Source: Amycolatopsis acididurans (GTDB lineage: Bacteria > Actinomycetota > Actinomycetes > Mycobacteriales > Pseudonocardiaceae). From it: DNA of 64,000 bases. Of the stretch, positions 26,887-34,640 are shown one piece after another; within the stretch, counting starts at the first letter, position 1; each line of letters opens with the position of its first letter. Location of the stretch: assembly GCF_012328925.1 (NCBI RefSeq), contig NZ_JAAXLS010000002.1:1-64000 (forward strand), written 5' to 3'. A program made the translations under genes and the position numbers. The notes beneath the pieces are model-generated. The model saw only the letters and a list, made by a program, of their open reading frames with translations, made no database searches and was not told the DNA's origin.

Positions 26887-27375
26887 TCAAGCCTGACGGT
26901 GCAGCAGCGAGAGCAGGTACGCGCCGCCGACCTTTCCGCCACGCGGAGGTAGCGCACCGAGCTGTCGCATCATGTCGGTGATCTCGTACTGGCCGAGGTA
27001 TCGGGAGAGCAGGCCGTCGGTGAATTCGAGGAAGATATCGCAGCCGTAGGTGCTGAAACGGCGCGTGGGGTCCAGCTGCGGCGGTCCGCTGCCTTCCTGT
27101 CGGAACAGGACGACCCCGCGGCCGTCCTTGGGTGCGGTGAACAGCTGGATCTCCTCGAAGCGGACGTCGGGCATTGCCTTCCAAACCCGTTCGACATACT
27201 CGCGCAGTGCCTCCCGGCCGCGGATGACTTCCGGCCAGAACACCGTGTCGTCCCACTCGATGTCCGGGTGCACGACCGAGAGGACCTGGTCGGTGTCGTG
27301 GGAGTTCCATGCGGCGAGCCAGTCGGTGGCGTACGTCCGGAGGAAGGTCGCGTCGACGACCGCGTTGTCGATCAT
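26887..27375 (-). CDS. SnoaL/NTF2-like protein
   Basis: A 162-residue small cone-fold protein with the opening WLAAWNSHDTDQVLSVVHPD, then a WDDTVFWPEVIRGREALREY segment, as in SnoaL-like and ketosteroid-isomerase-like proteins. These act as isomerases, cyclases or hydrolases on polycyclic or terpenoid substrates, or are non-catalytic. The ATG at 27375 is preferred because CAGGAG lies 9 bases upstream; the TTG at 27384 would touch it. It is the last gene of the minus-strand operon with an acyl-CoA dehydrogenase and an SDR. Reaction unknown. Confidence 0.75.
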   Translation of the reverse strand: MIDNAVVDATFLRTYATDWLAAWNSHDTDQVLSVVHPDIEWDDTVFWPEVIRGREALREYVERVWKAMPDVRFEEIQLFTAPKDGRGVVLFRQEGSGPPQLDPTRRFSTYGCDIFLEFTDGLLSRYLGQYEITDMMRQLGALPPRGGKVGGAYLLSLLHRQA

Positions 27376-27426
27376 GATGCTCAACTCCTGAGTGCGGTGC
27401 TGGGGAACTGCGTGTTCCGATCAGGT

Positions 27427-28581
27427 TCACAGTCCGAGGTCGCGGCCGATGATCTCCTTCATGATCTCGGTCGTGCCGCCGTAAATCGTCTGGATTCGTG
27501 CGTCGGCGTATGCACGGCTCACCGGGTACTCGCGCATGTAGCCGTACCCGCCGTGGAGTTGCAGGCAGCGGTCGGCGACGCGAACCTGCAGCTCGGTGCA
27601 CCAATATTTGGCCTTTGCGGCCTGGACGGCGGTCAGTTCGCCACGCGCGTGCAAGTCCACGCAGTGGTCGACGAAGACGCGGGCGATGTGCACTTCGGTG
27701 TGGAGTTCGGCAAGCAGGAACCGGTTGTGCTGGAAGGTGCCGATCGGCTGCCCGAACGCGCGTCGTTCCGTCACGTACTCCATCGTGCGGGCCAGTACAC
27801 CTTCGGCGGCCGACACCGCGGTGACCGCCAGGGACAGCCGTTCCTGGGGCAGGTTGCGCATGAGCTGGAAGAAGCCCTGCCCCTCCTCGCCCAGCCGGTT
27901 GGCCACGGGAACGCGCACGTCGGTGAAGTGGAGTTCGCTGGTGTCCTGTCCGTGCAGGCCGAGCTTGTCGAGGTTGCGTCCTCGTTTGAAACCCGGCATG
28001 TCCCGCTCCACGACGAACAGGGTGAGTCCCCGGTGCTTGTCGTCGGAAGTGCGCGCCGCGACCACGACGACGTCGGCGTTCTGGCCATTGGAGATGAACG
28101 TCTTCGAGCCGTTGAGCACGTAGTCGTCGCCGTCGCGGATTGCGCGGGTCGCGATGCCGGTGAGGTCGCTGCCGGTACCGGGTTCGGTCATGGCGATGGC
28201 GCCGATGAGCTCGCCTGAGGTCATGCCCGGAAGCCAGCGCTTCTTCTGCTCGTCGCTGGTCAGGTCGAGCAGGTACGGTCCGACGACGTCGTTCTGTAGC
28301 GCGAGCGACAGGCCGGCCGAGGAGTATCCGGCGCGGCCGAATTCCTCGTCCACGATCGCGCTGAAGCGCCAGTCATTCATTTCCGAGCCGCCATATGCCT
28401 CCGGGGTGGCGAACAACAACAGTCCCGCCTCGCCCGCGTTGCGAAACAGCGACCGGTCGACGAGTCCGCGCTGCTCCCATTTCTCGTCGTGCGGCGCGAC
28501 TTCGCGTTTGATGAAAGCCTGTACCGTTTCGCGAAAGAGCTCGTGCTGCTCGTCGTATATCGTTCGGCCGACGTCACGCAT
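27427..28581 (-). CDS. Acyl-CoA dehydrogenase (FadE, IVD/LCAD-like)
   Basis: A 384-residue acyl-CoA dehydrogenase with IAMTEPGTGSDLTG, YVLNGSKTFISNGQ, ERRAFGQPIGTFQ and LQLHGGYGYMREYPVSR. The C-terminal signature reads IYGGTTEIMKEIIGRDL, typical of mycobacterial FadE enzymes with Gly in place of the MCAD glutamate. NLPQERLSLAV supplies the Glu at the helix-G position. It overlaps the SDR gene upstream by 8 bases, so the two are co-translated. It belongs to the minus-strand operon facing tandem TetR 3. Confidence 0.92.
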   Translation of the reverse strand: MRDVGRTIYDEQHELFRETVQAFIKREVAPHDEKWEQRGLVDRSLFRNAGEAGLLLFATPEAYGGSEMNDWRFSAIVDEEFGRAGYSSAGLSLALQNDVVGPYLLDLTSDEQKKRWLPGMTSGELIGAIAMTEPGTGSDLTGIATRAIRDGDDYVLNGSKTFISNGQNADVVVVAARTSDDKHRGLTLFVVERDMPGFKRGRNLDKLGLHGQDTSELHFTDVRVPVANRLGEEGQGFFQLMRNLPQERLSLAVTAVSAAEGVLARTMEYVTERRAFGQPIGTFQHNRFLLAELHTEVHIARVFVDHCVDLHARGELTAVQAAKAKYWCTELQVRVADRCLQLHGGYGYMREYPVSRAYADARIQTIYGGTTEIMKEIIGRDLGL

Positions 28582-29437
28582 TTTCGGCTCCGGGCAGGAA
28601 CAGGTCGGGCTTGAGGTCGGCTTCGGTGGCGCTGCCGTAGCGGTAGGCGGCGAGGTCGGTCACGCCTTCCGCGCGCAGGACGTCCTCGTCGATGAAGCAA
28701 TTGCCGGTGCAGTCCTCGGCCTTACGCGACAGGATCGCGTGCGCGGCGTCGGCCATGATCTCCGGACGGCGTGACACGGCCATCGCCGCCTCACCGCCGA
28801 CGATGTTCTGCACGGCGGCGGTGGCGATCGTGGTGCGCGGCCACAGGCAGTTCGCCGCGAGCGGCCGGGGATGGTCCTGGCCGGCCAGCCCCAGGGTGAG
28901 CATGCTCATGGCGTACTTGCTGATCGTGTAGGGCGCGTGCCGATGTAGCCAGACGGGATCCGGGTTCAGCGGCGGGGACAGGGTCAGGACATGCGGGTTA
29001 TCGGACTTGTAGAGGTGCGGCAACGCGGCGCTGGTCAGCGCGAATGTGCCACGCGCGTTGATGTCGAGCATCAGGTCGTAGCGTTTGAGCGGCAGTTCGC
29101 CCAATGGGGACAGCGCGATGGCCGACGCGTTGTTCACGATGATGTCGATGCCGCCGAACGTCGCGACCGCCCGCTCCACCGCGCCTGCGATGTCCTCTTC
29201 CTTGCGCACGTCACCGACGACCGCCAACCCTTTCCCGCCCGCGTCCTCGATGTCGGCGACCGCGGTGTGCACGGTGCCGGGCAGCCGAGGGTCGGGCTTG
29301 TCGGTCTTGGCCAGCAGCACTACGTTCGCGCCGTCGCGTGCCGCGCGGAGGGCGATGGCGAGGCCGATACCGCGGCTTCCGCCCGACATCAGGATGGTCC
29401 GCCCCGCCAGCGGGCGCAGTTCGTCCTGCGTGGTCAC
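28574..29437 (-). CDS. Short-chain dehydrogenase (HSDL2-like)
   Basis: SDR of 287 residues with SGGSRGIGLAIA, NNASAIALSPL and catalytic YTISKYAMS. The long insert after beta-2 (AKTDKPDPRLPGTVHTAVADI) and the late NCLWPRTTIATAAVQN segment are the pattern of hydroxysteroid dehydrogenase-like protein 2 (HSDL2). GTG 29437 behind GAGAGGAC is the chosen start; it overlaps the stop of the tiny upstream ORF at 29434. The 3' end overlaps the acyl-CoA dehydrogenase gene. Likely a 3-hydroxyacyl-CoA or hydroxysteroid oxidoreductase. Confidence 0.87.
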   Translation of the reverse strand: MTTQDELRPLAGRTILMSGGSRGIGLAIALRAARDGANVVLLAKTDKPDPRLPGTVHTAVADIEDAGGKGLAVVGDVRKEEDIAGAVERAVATFGGIDIIVNNASAIALSPLGELPLKRYDLMLDINARGTFALTSAALPHLYKSDNPHVLTLSPPLNPDPVWLHRHAPYTISKYAMSMLTLGLAGQDHPRPLAANCLWPRTTIATAAVQNIVGGEAAMAVSRRPEIMADAAHAILSRKAEDCTGNCFIDEDVLRAEGVTDLAAYRYGSATEADLKPDLFLPGAENA

Positions 29438-29517
29438 TGGTAGTCCTCTCCGTTGGTGGCCCTGTGGACGGTCGCGTGGTAGATGAACGCTTCCGGTGTC
29501 GACGGCGACTTCGGCAT
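29434..29517 (-). CDS. 27-residue ORF resembling a thiolase N-terminus (remnant or leader)
   Basis: A small ORF with a good ribosome site (GGAAGGAAG, about 8 bases upstream of the ATG at 29517). It encodes MPKSPSTPEAFIYHATVHRA and seven more residues; its stop overlaps the SDR start. The opening STPEAFIYHA resembles the start of actinobacterial thiolases (compare SSEALIYDA in the protein at 1674), after which similarity stops. It may be the scar of a deleted thiolase gene now acting as a translational leader for the SDR, or a chance match. Confidence 0.4.
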   Translation of the reverse strand: MPKSPSTPEAFIYHATVHRATNGEDYQ

Positions 29518-29569
29518 CGCTGGCGCTTCCTTCCGGTGTGGACACTGGTCCTTGACTGCGACTCCAATC

Positions 29570-29585
29570 AAGTTAACATTCACTA
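29570..29585. promoter_or_regulatory. Type A operator between SDR operon and tandem TetR 3
   Basis: AAGTTAACATTCACTA; reverse complement TAGTGAATGTTAACTT. It is about 28 bases upstream of the tandem TetR 3 start and 52 bases before the minus-strand operon's first ATG, so it can serve both. Confidence 0.6.
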
Positions 29586-29613
29586 AGCCGAATGAGAAGC
29601 AGGATCGGGACCT

Positions 29614-30846
29614 GTGCGAGTGAAAGGCGCGGAAGTGGCGGAGGCGACAGTGCGAAGGGGATACGGCAGCGGAACGCCACGCCCCGCGGCAGCACGGCGC
29701 CGGCGGCAACTGGTGGATACCGCCGCGCGGTGTTTCCACCGGCACGGGTTCCACGGCGTGGCAATGGCCGATGTGGCCAGGCAGGTCGGTATCACCGCGC
29801 CCGCGCTCTACCGGCACTTCCGCAGTAAGAAGGCATTGCTGGCAACGGTCGTGGAAAGTGGGCTCGACCTGGTCGACGCCGCATTGGAGCGCTCTGGGCG
29901 GCCGCTGGCCGACGTGCTGTTCAACCTGGCGGGCGCCGCGCTCGAAAGGCGTGACCTCTGGGCATTGCTGCAGCGGGAAGCCCGGCACCTGGACGAGCCG
30001 GAGCGGCTGGCTGTCCGGGCCCGGTTCAACGCTCTGGTGGCTGGGCTGACCGCCCGGATACGGGCCGAGCGGCCCGAAGCCGACGAAGGTCAGCTTTCGC
30101 TCCTGGTGACGGCCGTGCTCGGCGTCCTCGCCAGCCCGTCGGTGAGCGGATTACGCGTTCCAGCGCAGGATTATCAGCGGATTCTCACCGCCGCCGGAGT
30201 CGCCGTCGCACAGGCGGAGCTTCCCGACTCCAGGCCGACTTCGGTGTCGGCGGCGGCGAAGCAGGAGCCCGTGCCGTGGCCCCGGAGCGAGCAGCTTCTC
30301 GAGACAGCGATCACCCTGTTCCACGATCACGGTTATGCGGCGGTCACCCTCGACCGGATCGCCGTTGAAGTCGGGCTGACCGGTCCCAGTATCTACTACC
30401 ACTTCGCCACGAAGTCCGACCTTCTCGTGTCGGCGTTCAGCAGGGCGGCCCACCAGCTCGCGGCCAAACGGGTGCGGCGCGCGGACGATGCGGAGCTCGA
30501 CGCGCTCGTTCACGCCTACATCGACCTCGGCGTGCGGCAACGCCAACTTTTCGGCGTCTATGTCACCGAGGCGGTGAACTTACCGCCCGAGGACGGGCGC
30601 CGGATTCGGACGGAGCTGACGGCGAACGTCGCCGATTGGGCCACGGCGCTACGCCGGCGCCGGCCCGAGCTGAGCGAGCCGGCGAGTCTGGTTCTCGTCC
30701 ACGCGGCCCGCGGCATTGTGAACGACGTCGTGCGCGTCGGCGGCCTGCACACGCGTACGAACATCGGTGCCGAACTCGAGACCCTCGCGCACGCGGCGCT
30801 GAATGTGGAGTTGCCACGCGCCGTCGGTCATCGGGACCCCGCGTGA
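29614..30846 (+). CDS. Tandem TetR regulator (Mce3R-like) 3
   Basis: About 410 residues with two TetR modules: the first helix-turn-helix in ARCFHRHGFHGVAMADVARQ with ALYRHFRSKKALLAT, the second in AITLFHDHGYAAVTLDRIAV with SIYYHFATKSDLLVSAF. Between them is a helical ligand domain including LLQREARHLDEPERL, a segment shared with regulators 1 and 2 (LLQRESRFL and LLQREARFL). The start is uncertain; GTG 29614 is the first, and GTG 29635 or later GTGs are possible. It is divergent from the minus-strand SDR/acyl-CoA dehydrogenase operon across a Type A operator, and is followed by two crotonase genes on its own strand. Confidence 0.87.
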   Translation: MRVKGAEVAEATVRRGYGSGTPRPAAARRRRQLVDTAARCFHRHGFHGVAMADVARQVGITAPALYRHFRSKKALLATVVESGLDLVDAALERSGRPLADVLFNLAGAALERRDLWALLQREARHLDEPERLAVRARFNALVAGLTARIRAERPEADEGQLSLLVTAVLGVLASPSVSGLRVPAQDYQRILTAAGVAVAQAELPDSRPTSVSAAAKQEPVPWPRSEQLLETAITLFHDHGYAAVTLDRIAVEVGLTGPSIYYHFATKSDLLVSAFSRAAHQLAAKRVRRADDAELDALVHAYIDLGVRQRQLFGVYVTEAVNLPPEDGRRIRTELTANVADWATALRRRRPELSEPASLVLVHAARGIVNDVVRVGGLHTRTNIGAELETLAHAALNVELPRAVGHRDPA

Positions 30847-30913
30847 CGACAGTGGCAGCCGCAGAGCAGTCGGCGGAACTCACCGCCCGAATTCACGCAG
30901 GAAGGACTTAACA

Positions 30914-31702
30914 GTGGGCGACTACCGGTACCTTGTTACCTCCATTGAGGACGGCGTAGGCGTGATCCAGCTGAATCACCCGGAGAAACGCAACGCTCTC
31001 GGCTGGGAGCTGCATCGCGAGATCATCGCCGCGCTCAAGGAGTGGGCCGAAGACGACAGGGTGGCCGCGGTCCTGCTGGTGGGCAATGAGGACTACTTCT
31101 GCGCCGGCTGGGCACTCGACGTGCTCGAAGAGGTCACGGGAGACGACCTCATCCGATTCAACGACCTGGCCTGCAAGCTCATGACCACCGTCTACGACTA
31201 CCGCAAGCCCACCGTCGCGGCCGTCGCCGGCGTCGCCCCTGGATACGGGATGGACCTGGCGAACATGTGCGACATCACCATCGCATCGGAGAACGCTGCC
31301 TTCGGTTCGACCCAGGTCAAGTACGCGATGAATGGGTTCTACCACGGAATGCTGCGCAAGGTCGGCGCACAGCGGGCCCGGCGGATGCTGTTCACCGGGG
31401 ACCCGATCGACGCCCGAGAGGCCCACCGGGTGGGTCTGGTCGACGAAGTGGTCGAGGCGGGCACCGTCCGGGAGAGCGGCATGCGCCTCGCCCGGCACAT
31501 CGCTGAGGCCGGTGCCGAGCTGACGACGGTGCTCAAGGAGGTCGCGTTGCGAGCGAGCAACATGGACCACATCGGTGCGACCGCCTACGAACTGCGCGTC
31601 ACCGCGGACCTCATCCAACGCGGCCTGTTCACCCGGCGCCTCGCGGATGGGCTCGCCGCGCTGCGATCGGGACGGAGCAAGGCGACCGAACGGCTCTCGT
31701 AA
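30914..31702 (+). CDS. Crotonase-family protein with non-canonical active site
   Basis: A 262-residue enoyl-CoA hydratase/isomerase fold protein. The oxyanion-hole regions are present (FCAGWALDVL and VAPGYGMDLANMCD), but the two hydratase glutamates are replaced: Asp in GYGMDLANM and Gln in GSTQVKYAMNGFYHG. The same Asp/Gln pair occurs in the protein at 32022, so this may be a distinct catalytic subgroup. GTG 30914 follows GAAGGA by about 8 bases. It lies 67 bases downstream of tandem TetR 3. Likely an acyl-CoA C-C or C-X lyase or hydrolase rather than a normal hydratase (inference). Confidence 0.82.
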   Translation: MGDYRYLVTSIEDGVGVIQLNHPEKRNALGWELHREIIAALKEWAEDDRVAAVLLVGNEDYFCAGWALDVLEEVTGDDLIRFNDLACKLMTTVYDYRKPTVAAVAGVAPGYGMDLANMCDITIASENAAFGSTQVKYAMNGFYHGMLRKVGAQRARRMLFTGDPIDAREAHRVGLVDEVVEAGTVRESGMRLARHIAEAGAELTTVLKEVALRASNMDHIGATAYELRVTADLIQRGLFTRRLADGLAALRSGRSKATERLS

Positions 31703-31715
31703 CCCGAAGCCATGT

Positions 31716-31731
31716 TAGTGAAAAGTAACTA
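31716..31731. promoter_or_regulatory. Type A operator before the ligase remnant and crotonase
   Basis: TAGTGAAAAGTAACTA, 12 of 16 positions as in the copy at 8561, with conserved outer halves. Lies 14 bases after the preceding crotonase stop and about 67 bases before the ligase remnant start. Confidence 0.5.
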
Positions 31732-31797
31732 GATTCGAGTGGTGTCCCGGCTGTCAAGCAGCGGCCAGCGCCGGTACGACCAGAAGGGAGCCGTCAA

Positions 31798-31993
31798 TGA
31801 CGACGGTGTCGAAGTTGGCTGCGGAATACCGGCACGCCGGGGCCGCAGCAAGGACATCATCAATCGCGGCAGCGAGAAGTTCTCGACGATGGACATCGAG
31901 CTCGCCCTCGCCTCGGGTGCCGACATCGAAGCCGTCGCCGTGACCTCCGTTCCCGACGCGCGGCTCGCCGGTCGCGAAGACATCTCTTCGTAG
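31798..31993 (+). pseudogene. Acyl-CoA ligase remnant (start plus C-terminal hinge)
   Basis: An ATG at 31798 behind GAAGGGAG begins MTTVSKLAAEYRHAG, ligase-like for about 15 residues. After about base 31842 a different frame encodes GRSKDIINRGSEKFSTMDIE and then ADIEAVAVTSVPDARL, which is the C-terminal hinge and following strand of AMP-forming acyl-CoA ligases (compare the intact gene at 9447). The roughly 400 residues between are gone, as is the terminal catalytic lysine part. This is an internal-deletion remnant. It still sits behind a Type A operator and 28 bases before the crotonase gene, which presumably uses its promoter. Confidence 0.65.
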
Positions 31994-32021
31994 AAAAGAC
32001 ACGGATCAAAAGGACGATCAC

Positions 32022-32786
32022 ATGACCGAATACGGGAACATCGCCGCGACAGTCAAGGATGGCGTCGGCACCATCGCCTTCACCCGGCTCGACCGCCGCA
32101 ACGCCCTCAGCGTTGAACTGATGACGGACATGATCGACCAGCTCGACGCCTGGGCCTATGACGACGATGTCGCCGCGGTGGTGCTCACCGGCGGCGAGGA
32201 CGTGTTCTGCGCGGGCCTGGACCTCGACCTGCAGTCGGGATTCACTGAGCAGACGCGGTCGATCTACTCCGAGACGTGCCTGCGCGCGTACGGGACATTG
32301 CTCGACTATCGCAAGCCGACCATCGCCGCTGTGGGCGGGCCCGCGCTGGGCGGCGGCTGCGACATCGCGGTGTTCACCGACATCCGGATCGGTGCCGAGA
32401 ACGCGATCTTCGGTTATCCCCAGATCAAGTTCGGGCTCACGCCCTACTTCTCGCCCCTGTGGCGGATCGTCGGCCTGAGCCAGGCGAAGCTGCTGACCTT
32501 CTCGGGTGACCGTGTCGACGCCGCCGAAGCACTCCGGATCGGCTTGATCGACCGCCTGGTGCCGGCCGGCGAAGTCGTCGAACGAGCGACCGCGCTCGCG
32601 AACTCGATCGCCGGGACGACCGTGAAGTCCGCGGTGAACAACAAGGAGATGGCGCGGACATCGCCGGGATTGGATCCCATCAGCGCACTGACCTACGAGA
32701 CCCTGGCCTACCGCGAGGTGATCTGGCATCCGGACATCGTCGCGCGGATCAACGACGCCTATAGCAAGATCAAGAAGCGGAAGTAG
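32022..32786 (+). CDS. Crotonase-family protein with Asp/Gln in place of the catalytic glutamates
   Basis: A 254-residue crotonase fold protein: AFTRLDRRNALS at the start, FCAGLDLDLQ, and ALGGGCDIAVFTDIRIG, in which the first catalytic Glu is Asp. GYPQIKFGLTPYFSPLW has Gln in place of the second Glu. It shares these replacements with the protein at 30914. The C-terminus is lysine-rich (SKIKKRK). It follows the ligase remnant by 28 bases and would be read from the Type A promoter at 31716. Hydratase activity is doubtful; isomerase, hydrolase or lyase roles are open. Confidence 0.84.
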   Translation: MTEYGNIAATVKDGVGTIAFTRLDRRNALSVELMTDMIDQLDAWAYDDDVAAVVLTGGEDVFCAGLDLDLQSGFTEQTRSIYSETCLRAYGTLLDYRKPTIAAVGGPALGGGCDIAVFTDIRIGAENAIFGYPQIKFGLTPYFSPLWRIVGLSQAKLLTFSGDRVDAAEALRIGLIDRLVPAGEVVERATALANSIAGTTVKSAVNNKEMARTSPGLDPISALTYETLAYREVIWHPDIVARINDAYSKIKKRK

Positions 32787-32837
32787 CGCACCTCGCGCCG
32801 GGCCGATCGCGAGCCGGGAGCGTCCGCGAGTCGTGAT

Positions 32838-32870
32838 CGGGCTCGAGGGACGGGCCGCGTATCGAGCCCG
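32838..32870 (+). terminator. Hairpin downstream of the crotonase gene
   Basis: CGGGCTCGA and TCGAGCCCG form a perfect 9-base stem with a 15-base loop, about 50 bases after the crotonase stop. No T run follows; a likely transcript end. Confidence 0.45.
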
Positions 32871-32897
32871 GAGGACCGACGGCGCCGACCACTTGTA

Positions 32898-32913
32898 AAG
32901 TGAATAGTCACTA
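32898..32913. promoter_or_regulatory. Type A operator upstream of the mce region
   Basis: AAGTGAATAGTCACTA; the inner AGTGAATAGTCACT is a near-perfect palindrome and fits the Type A pattern with one half changed. No gene starts closer than yrbEA on the right, so it may link the tandem TetR regulators to mce expression or be a relic. Confidence 0.45.
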
Positions 32914-33177
32914 GTTAGTATGTCGACCGTTCGAGGTGGCAGGCCCTGCCTCTCTGGCGGCTGACGTGGAGGCCCCGGGTGCGAAGCGTTGCGTGCGAGT
33001 CACCGGCCGTGCGGGTGCGCCGGCCATCTCCGCGAACATGCAGCCCCTGGCGCGGCTTGCGCGAAATAGTGCATGGTACGGAATCCGAGGGTAGCGCCAT
33101 GGGCTGTCGACCAGGTGCGCGGGGGAGGTCTCTGTCGCATTCGGACTCGCGGATCCAGTACGCCGTCATTCGCGCCG

Positions 33178-33195
33178 ACATAATTACAATTATGG
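33178..33195. promoter_or_regulatory. Type B operator, distal mce site
   Basis: ACATAA-TTACAA-TTATGG: 11 of 12 arm positions match ACATAA-N6-TTATGT. The core CATAATT-AC-AATTATG is itself a perfect inverted repeat. Confidence 0.55.
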
Positions 33196-33405
33196 TACCA
33201 AGTCGGCCAAGTCACGTGTGGATCCGCGCGAACCGTGCGGTCACGATGGCCGGCAAAAGTAGCTCGAACGGGTGATGCTGTCGCGCTGGGAAGTACTAGC
33301 TGTACCTGCTCAGCAGCAGAGTTTCCGCCGGTTATCCGGCTACATCTTGGCGGCGGGCAACAATTAGCGTTCCTACGGATGTGCGAGATCTCGATCTGAA
33401 CCCAA

Positions 33406-33434
33406 TTGAGACTTGTACAGAATCTGGTTTATGT
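33406..33434 (+). promoter_or_regulatory. Probable mce promoter overlapped by a Type B operator
   Basis: TTGAGA (33406-33411), a 17-base spacer and TTATGT (33429-33434) make a fair sigma-70 promoter. The Type B site ACAGAA-TCTGGT-TTATGT occupies 33417-33434, across the spacer and -10, so a bound repressor would block it. Extended by two bases it matches 17 of 20 positions of the perfect palindrome at 44819. Confidence 0.55.
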
Positions 33435-33781
33435 TACTCTGCACTCCAACGGTGGCCCCGATCACAGGGCCATCTACTGAGAATTCTCCCCATACGGTCA
33501 TGCGACTTGTCTGTGGCTGGGGAGCTTCGACGATGGTGCGCTGGAGCACGCTGTGGTGTTCTTTGGCGCACCGGACGTTGCGAGAGAACGGATTTCAGCG
33601 TGAATTTGCGGGACTTGCTCGTCGCGGTCGACGGGCCGGCGGACGGTCTGTCATCGGTCGGGCGCCCATCGTTCACTGTGGACAAGACGCACGGCGCTCG
33701 TTCCGTCGCGGGCGGCGCCGTGCCGATGCCGATCCCTTGTGGATCAACCGGTGCTGGGGCGCGGGTACGGGGTGAGGGTCG

Positions 33782-34618
33782 ATGACCGCGCGCTCCACCA
33801 CGTCAGCCCTTCCCGGCCAGTCGTCGGTCGACACCGACTTCCTGCCGTCGACGAGCACGTTCGCCCGGCTCATGACGCCACTCGGCGGCTTCTTCGCGAT
33901 GGCGATCGAAGCCTTCCGGGTCATGTTCAAGCGGCCGCTGCAGTGGCGCGAGTTCGTGCAGCAGACCTGGTTCATCGCGCGGGTTTCGATCGGGCCGGCG
34001 ATTTTCGTCGGCATTCCCCTGACATGTCTGGTCACGTTCCAGTTCAACCAGGTTCTGCGTGAGGTCGGTGCCATCGACCTGAGTGGCTCCGGTGCGGCGC
34101 TGGCCACCGTCACCCAGATCGGGCCGGTGGTGGCGACACTCGTCGTCGCCGGGGCCGGCGCCACAGCTATCTGCGCCGACCTGGGGGCGCGGACGATCCG
34201 CGAAGAGATCGACGCGATGCAGGTGCTGGGCATCAACGTCGTGCACCGCCTGGTGTCGCCGCGCGTGCTCGCATCGGTCTTCACGGCGGCCATCCTCAAC
34301 GCGCTGATCATCCTTATCGGACTCGCGGGAGGTTTCGTGTTCTCGGTCTACGTGCAGGGGGCCTCGCCCGCTCTGTACGTGTCCGGCCTCAACCTCCTGG
34401 TCGGCGTCCCCGACCTCATCCAGAGCGAATGCAAGGCGATCGTGTTCGGCATGCTGGCCGGACTGGTGGGCTGTTATCGCGGAATCAGCGTCAAGGGTGG
34501 GCCGAAGGCCGTCGGCAACGCCGTCAATGAGACCGTCGTGTACTCGTTCATGATGTTGTTCGTCGCGAACCTTTTCCTCACGGCGTTGCCGTACAACCTC
34601 GGGCTTGTCGGCAAGTAG
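33782..34618 (+). CDS. yrbEA: YrbE/MlaE-family permease A of the Mce transporter
   Basis: Inner-membrane permease of 278 residues, one of two MlaE-type subunits through which lipids pass in Mce systems. It shows several hydrophobic helices (around SIGPAIFVGIPLTCLVTF, VVATLVVAGAGATAI and ILNALIILIGLAGGFVF) and the family loop ADLGARTIREEIDAMQVLG, which couples to the ATPase. GGGGTGAGGGTC precedes the ATG. It heads an operon of ten genes with short gaps or overlaps. It would pair with YrbEB and the MceG ATPase at 47586. Confidence 0.95.
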   Translation: MTARSTTSALPGQSSVDTDFLPSTSTFARLMTPLGGFFAMAIEAFRVMFKRPLQWREFVQQTWFIARVSIGPAIFVGIPLTCLVTFQFNQVLREVGAIDLSGSGAALATVTQIGPVVATLVVAGAGATAICADLGARTIREEIDAMQVLGINVVHRLVSPRVLASVFTAAILNALIILIGLAGGFVFSVYVQGASPALYVSGLNLLVGVPDLIQSECKAIVFGMLAGLVGCYRGISVKGGPKAVGNAVNETVVYSFMMLFVANLFLTALPYNLGLVGK

Positions 34619-34640
34619 CGGTACTGGGAGGACGATTACG

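Larger units (their letters stand above)
32871..33781. other. Long regulatory intergenic region upstream of the mce operon
   Basis: About 0.9 kb with no convincing gene; its open frames lack ribosome sites and protein-like composition. It contains a Type A site (32898-32913), two Type B sites (33178-33195 and 33417-33434), and a plausible promoter overlapping the second. A leader of about 340 bases lies between that promoter and yrbEA. The parts around 33170-33200 and 33390-33440 are noticeably A/T-rich for this genome. Confidence 0.6.

Noticed and set aside
33381..33785. Open frames just upstream of yrbEA
   Set aside because: They cross the predicted promoter and operator, lack ribosome sites, and have no protein-like composition.
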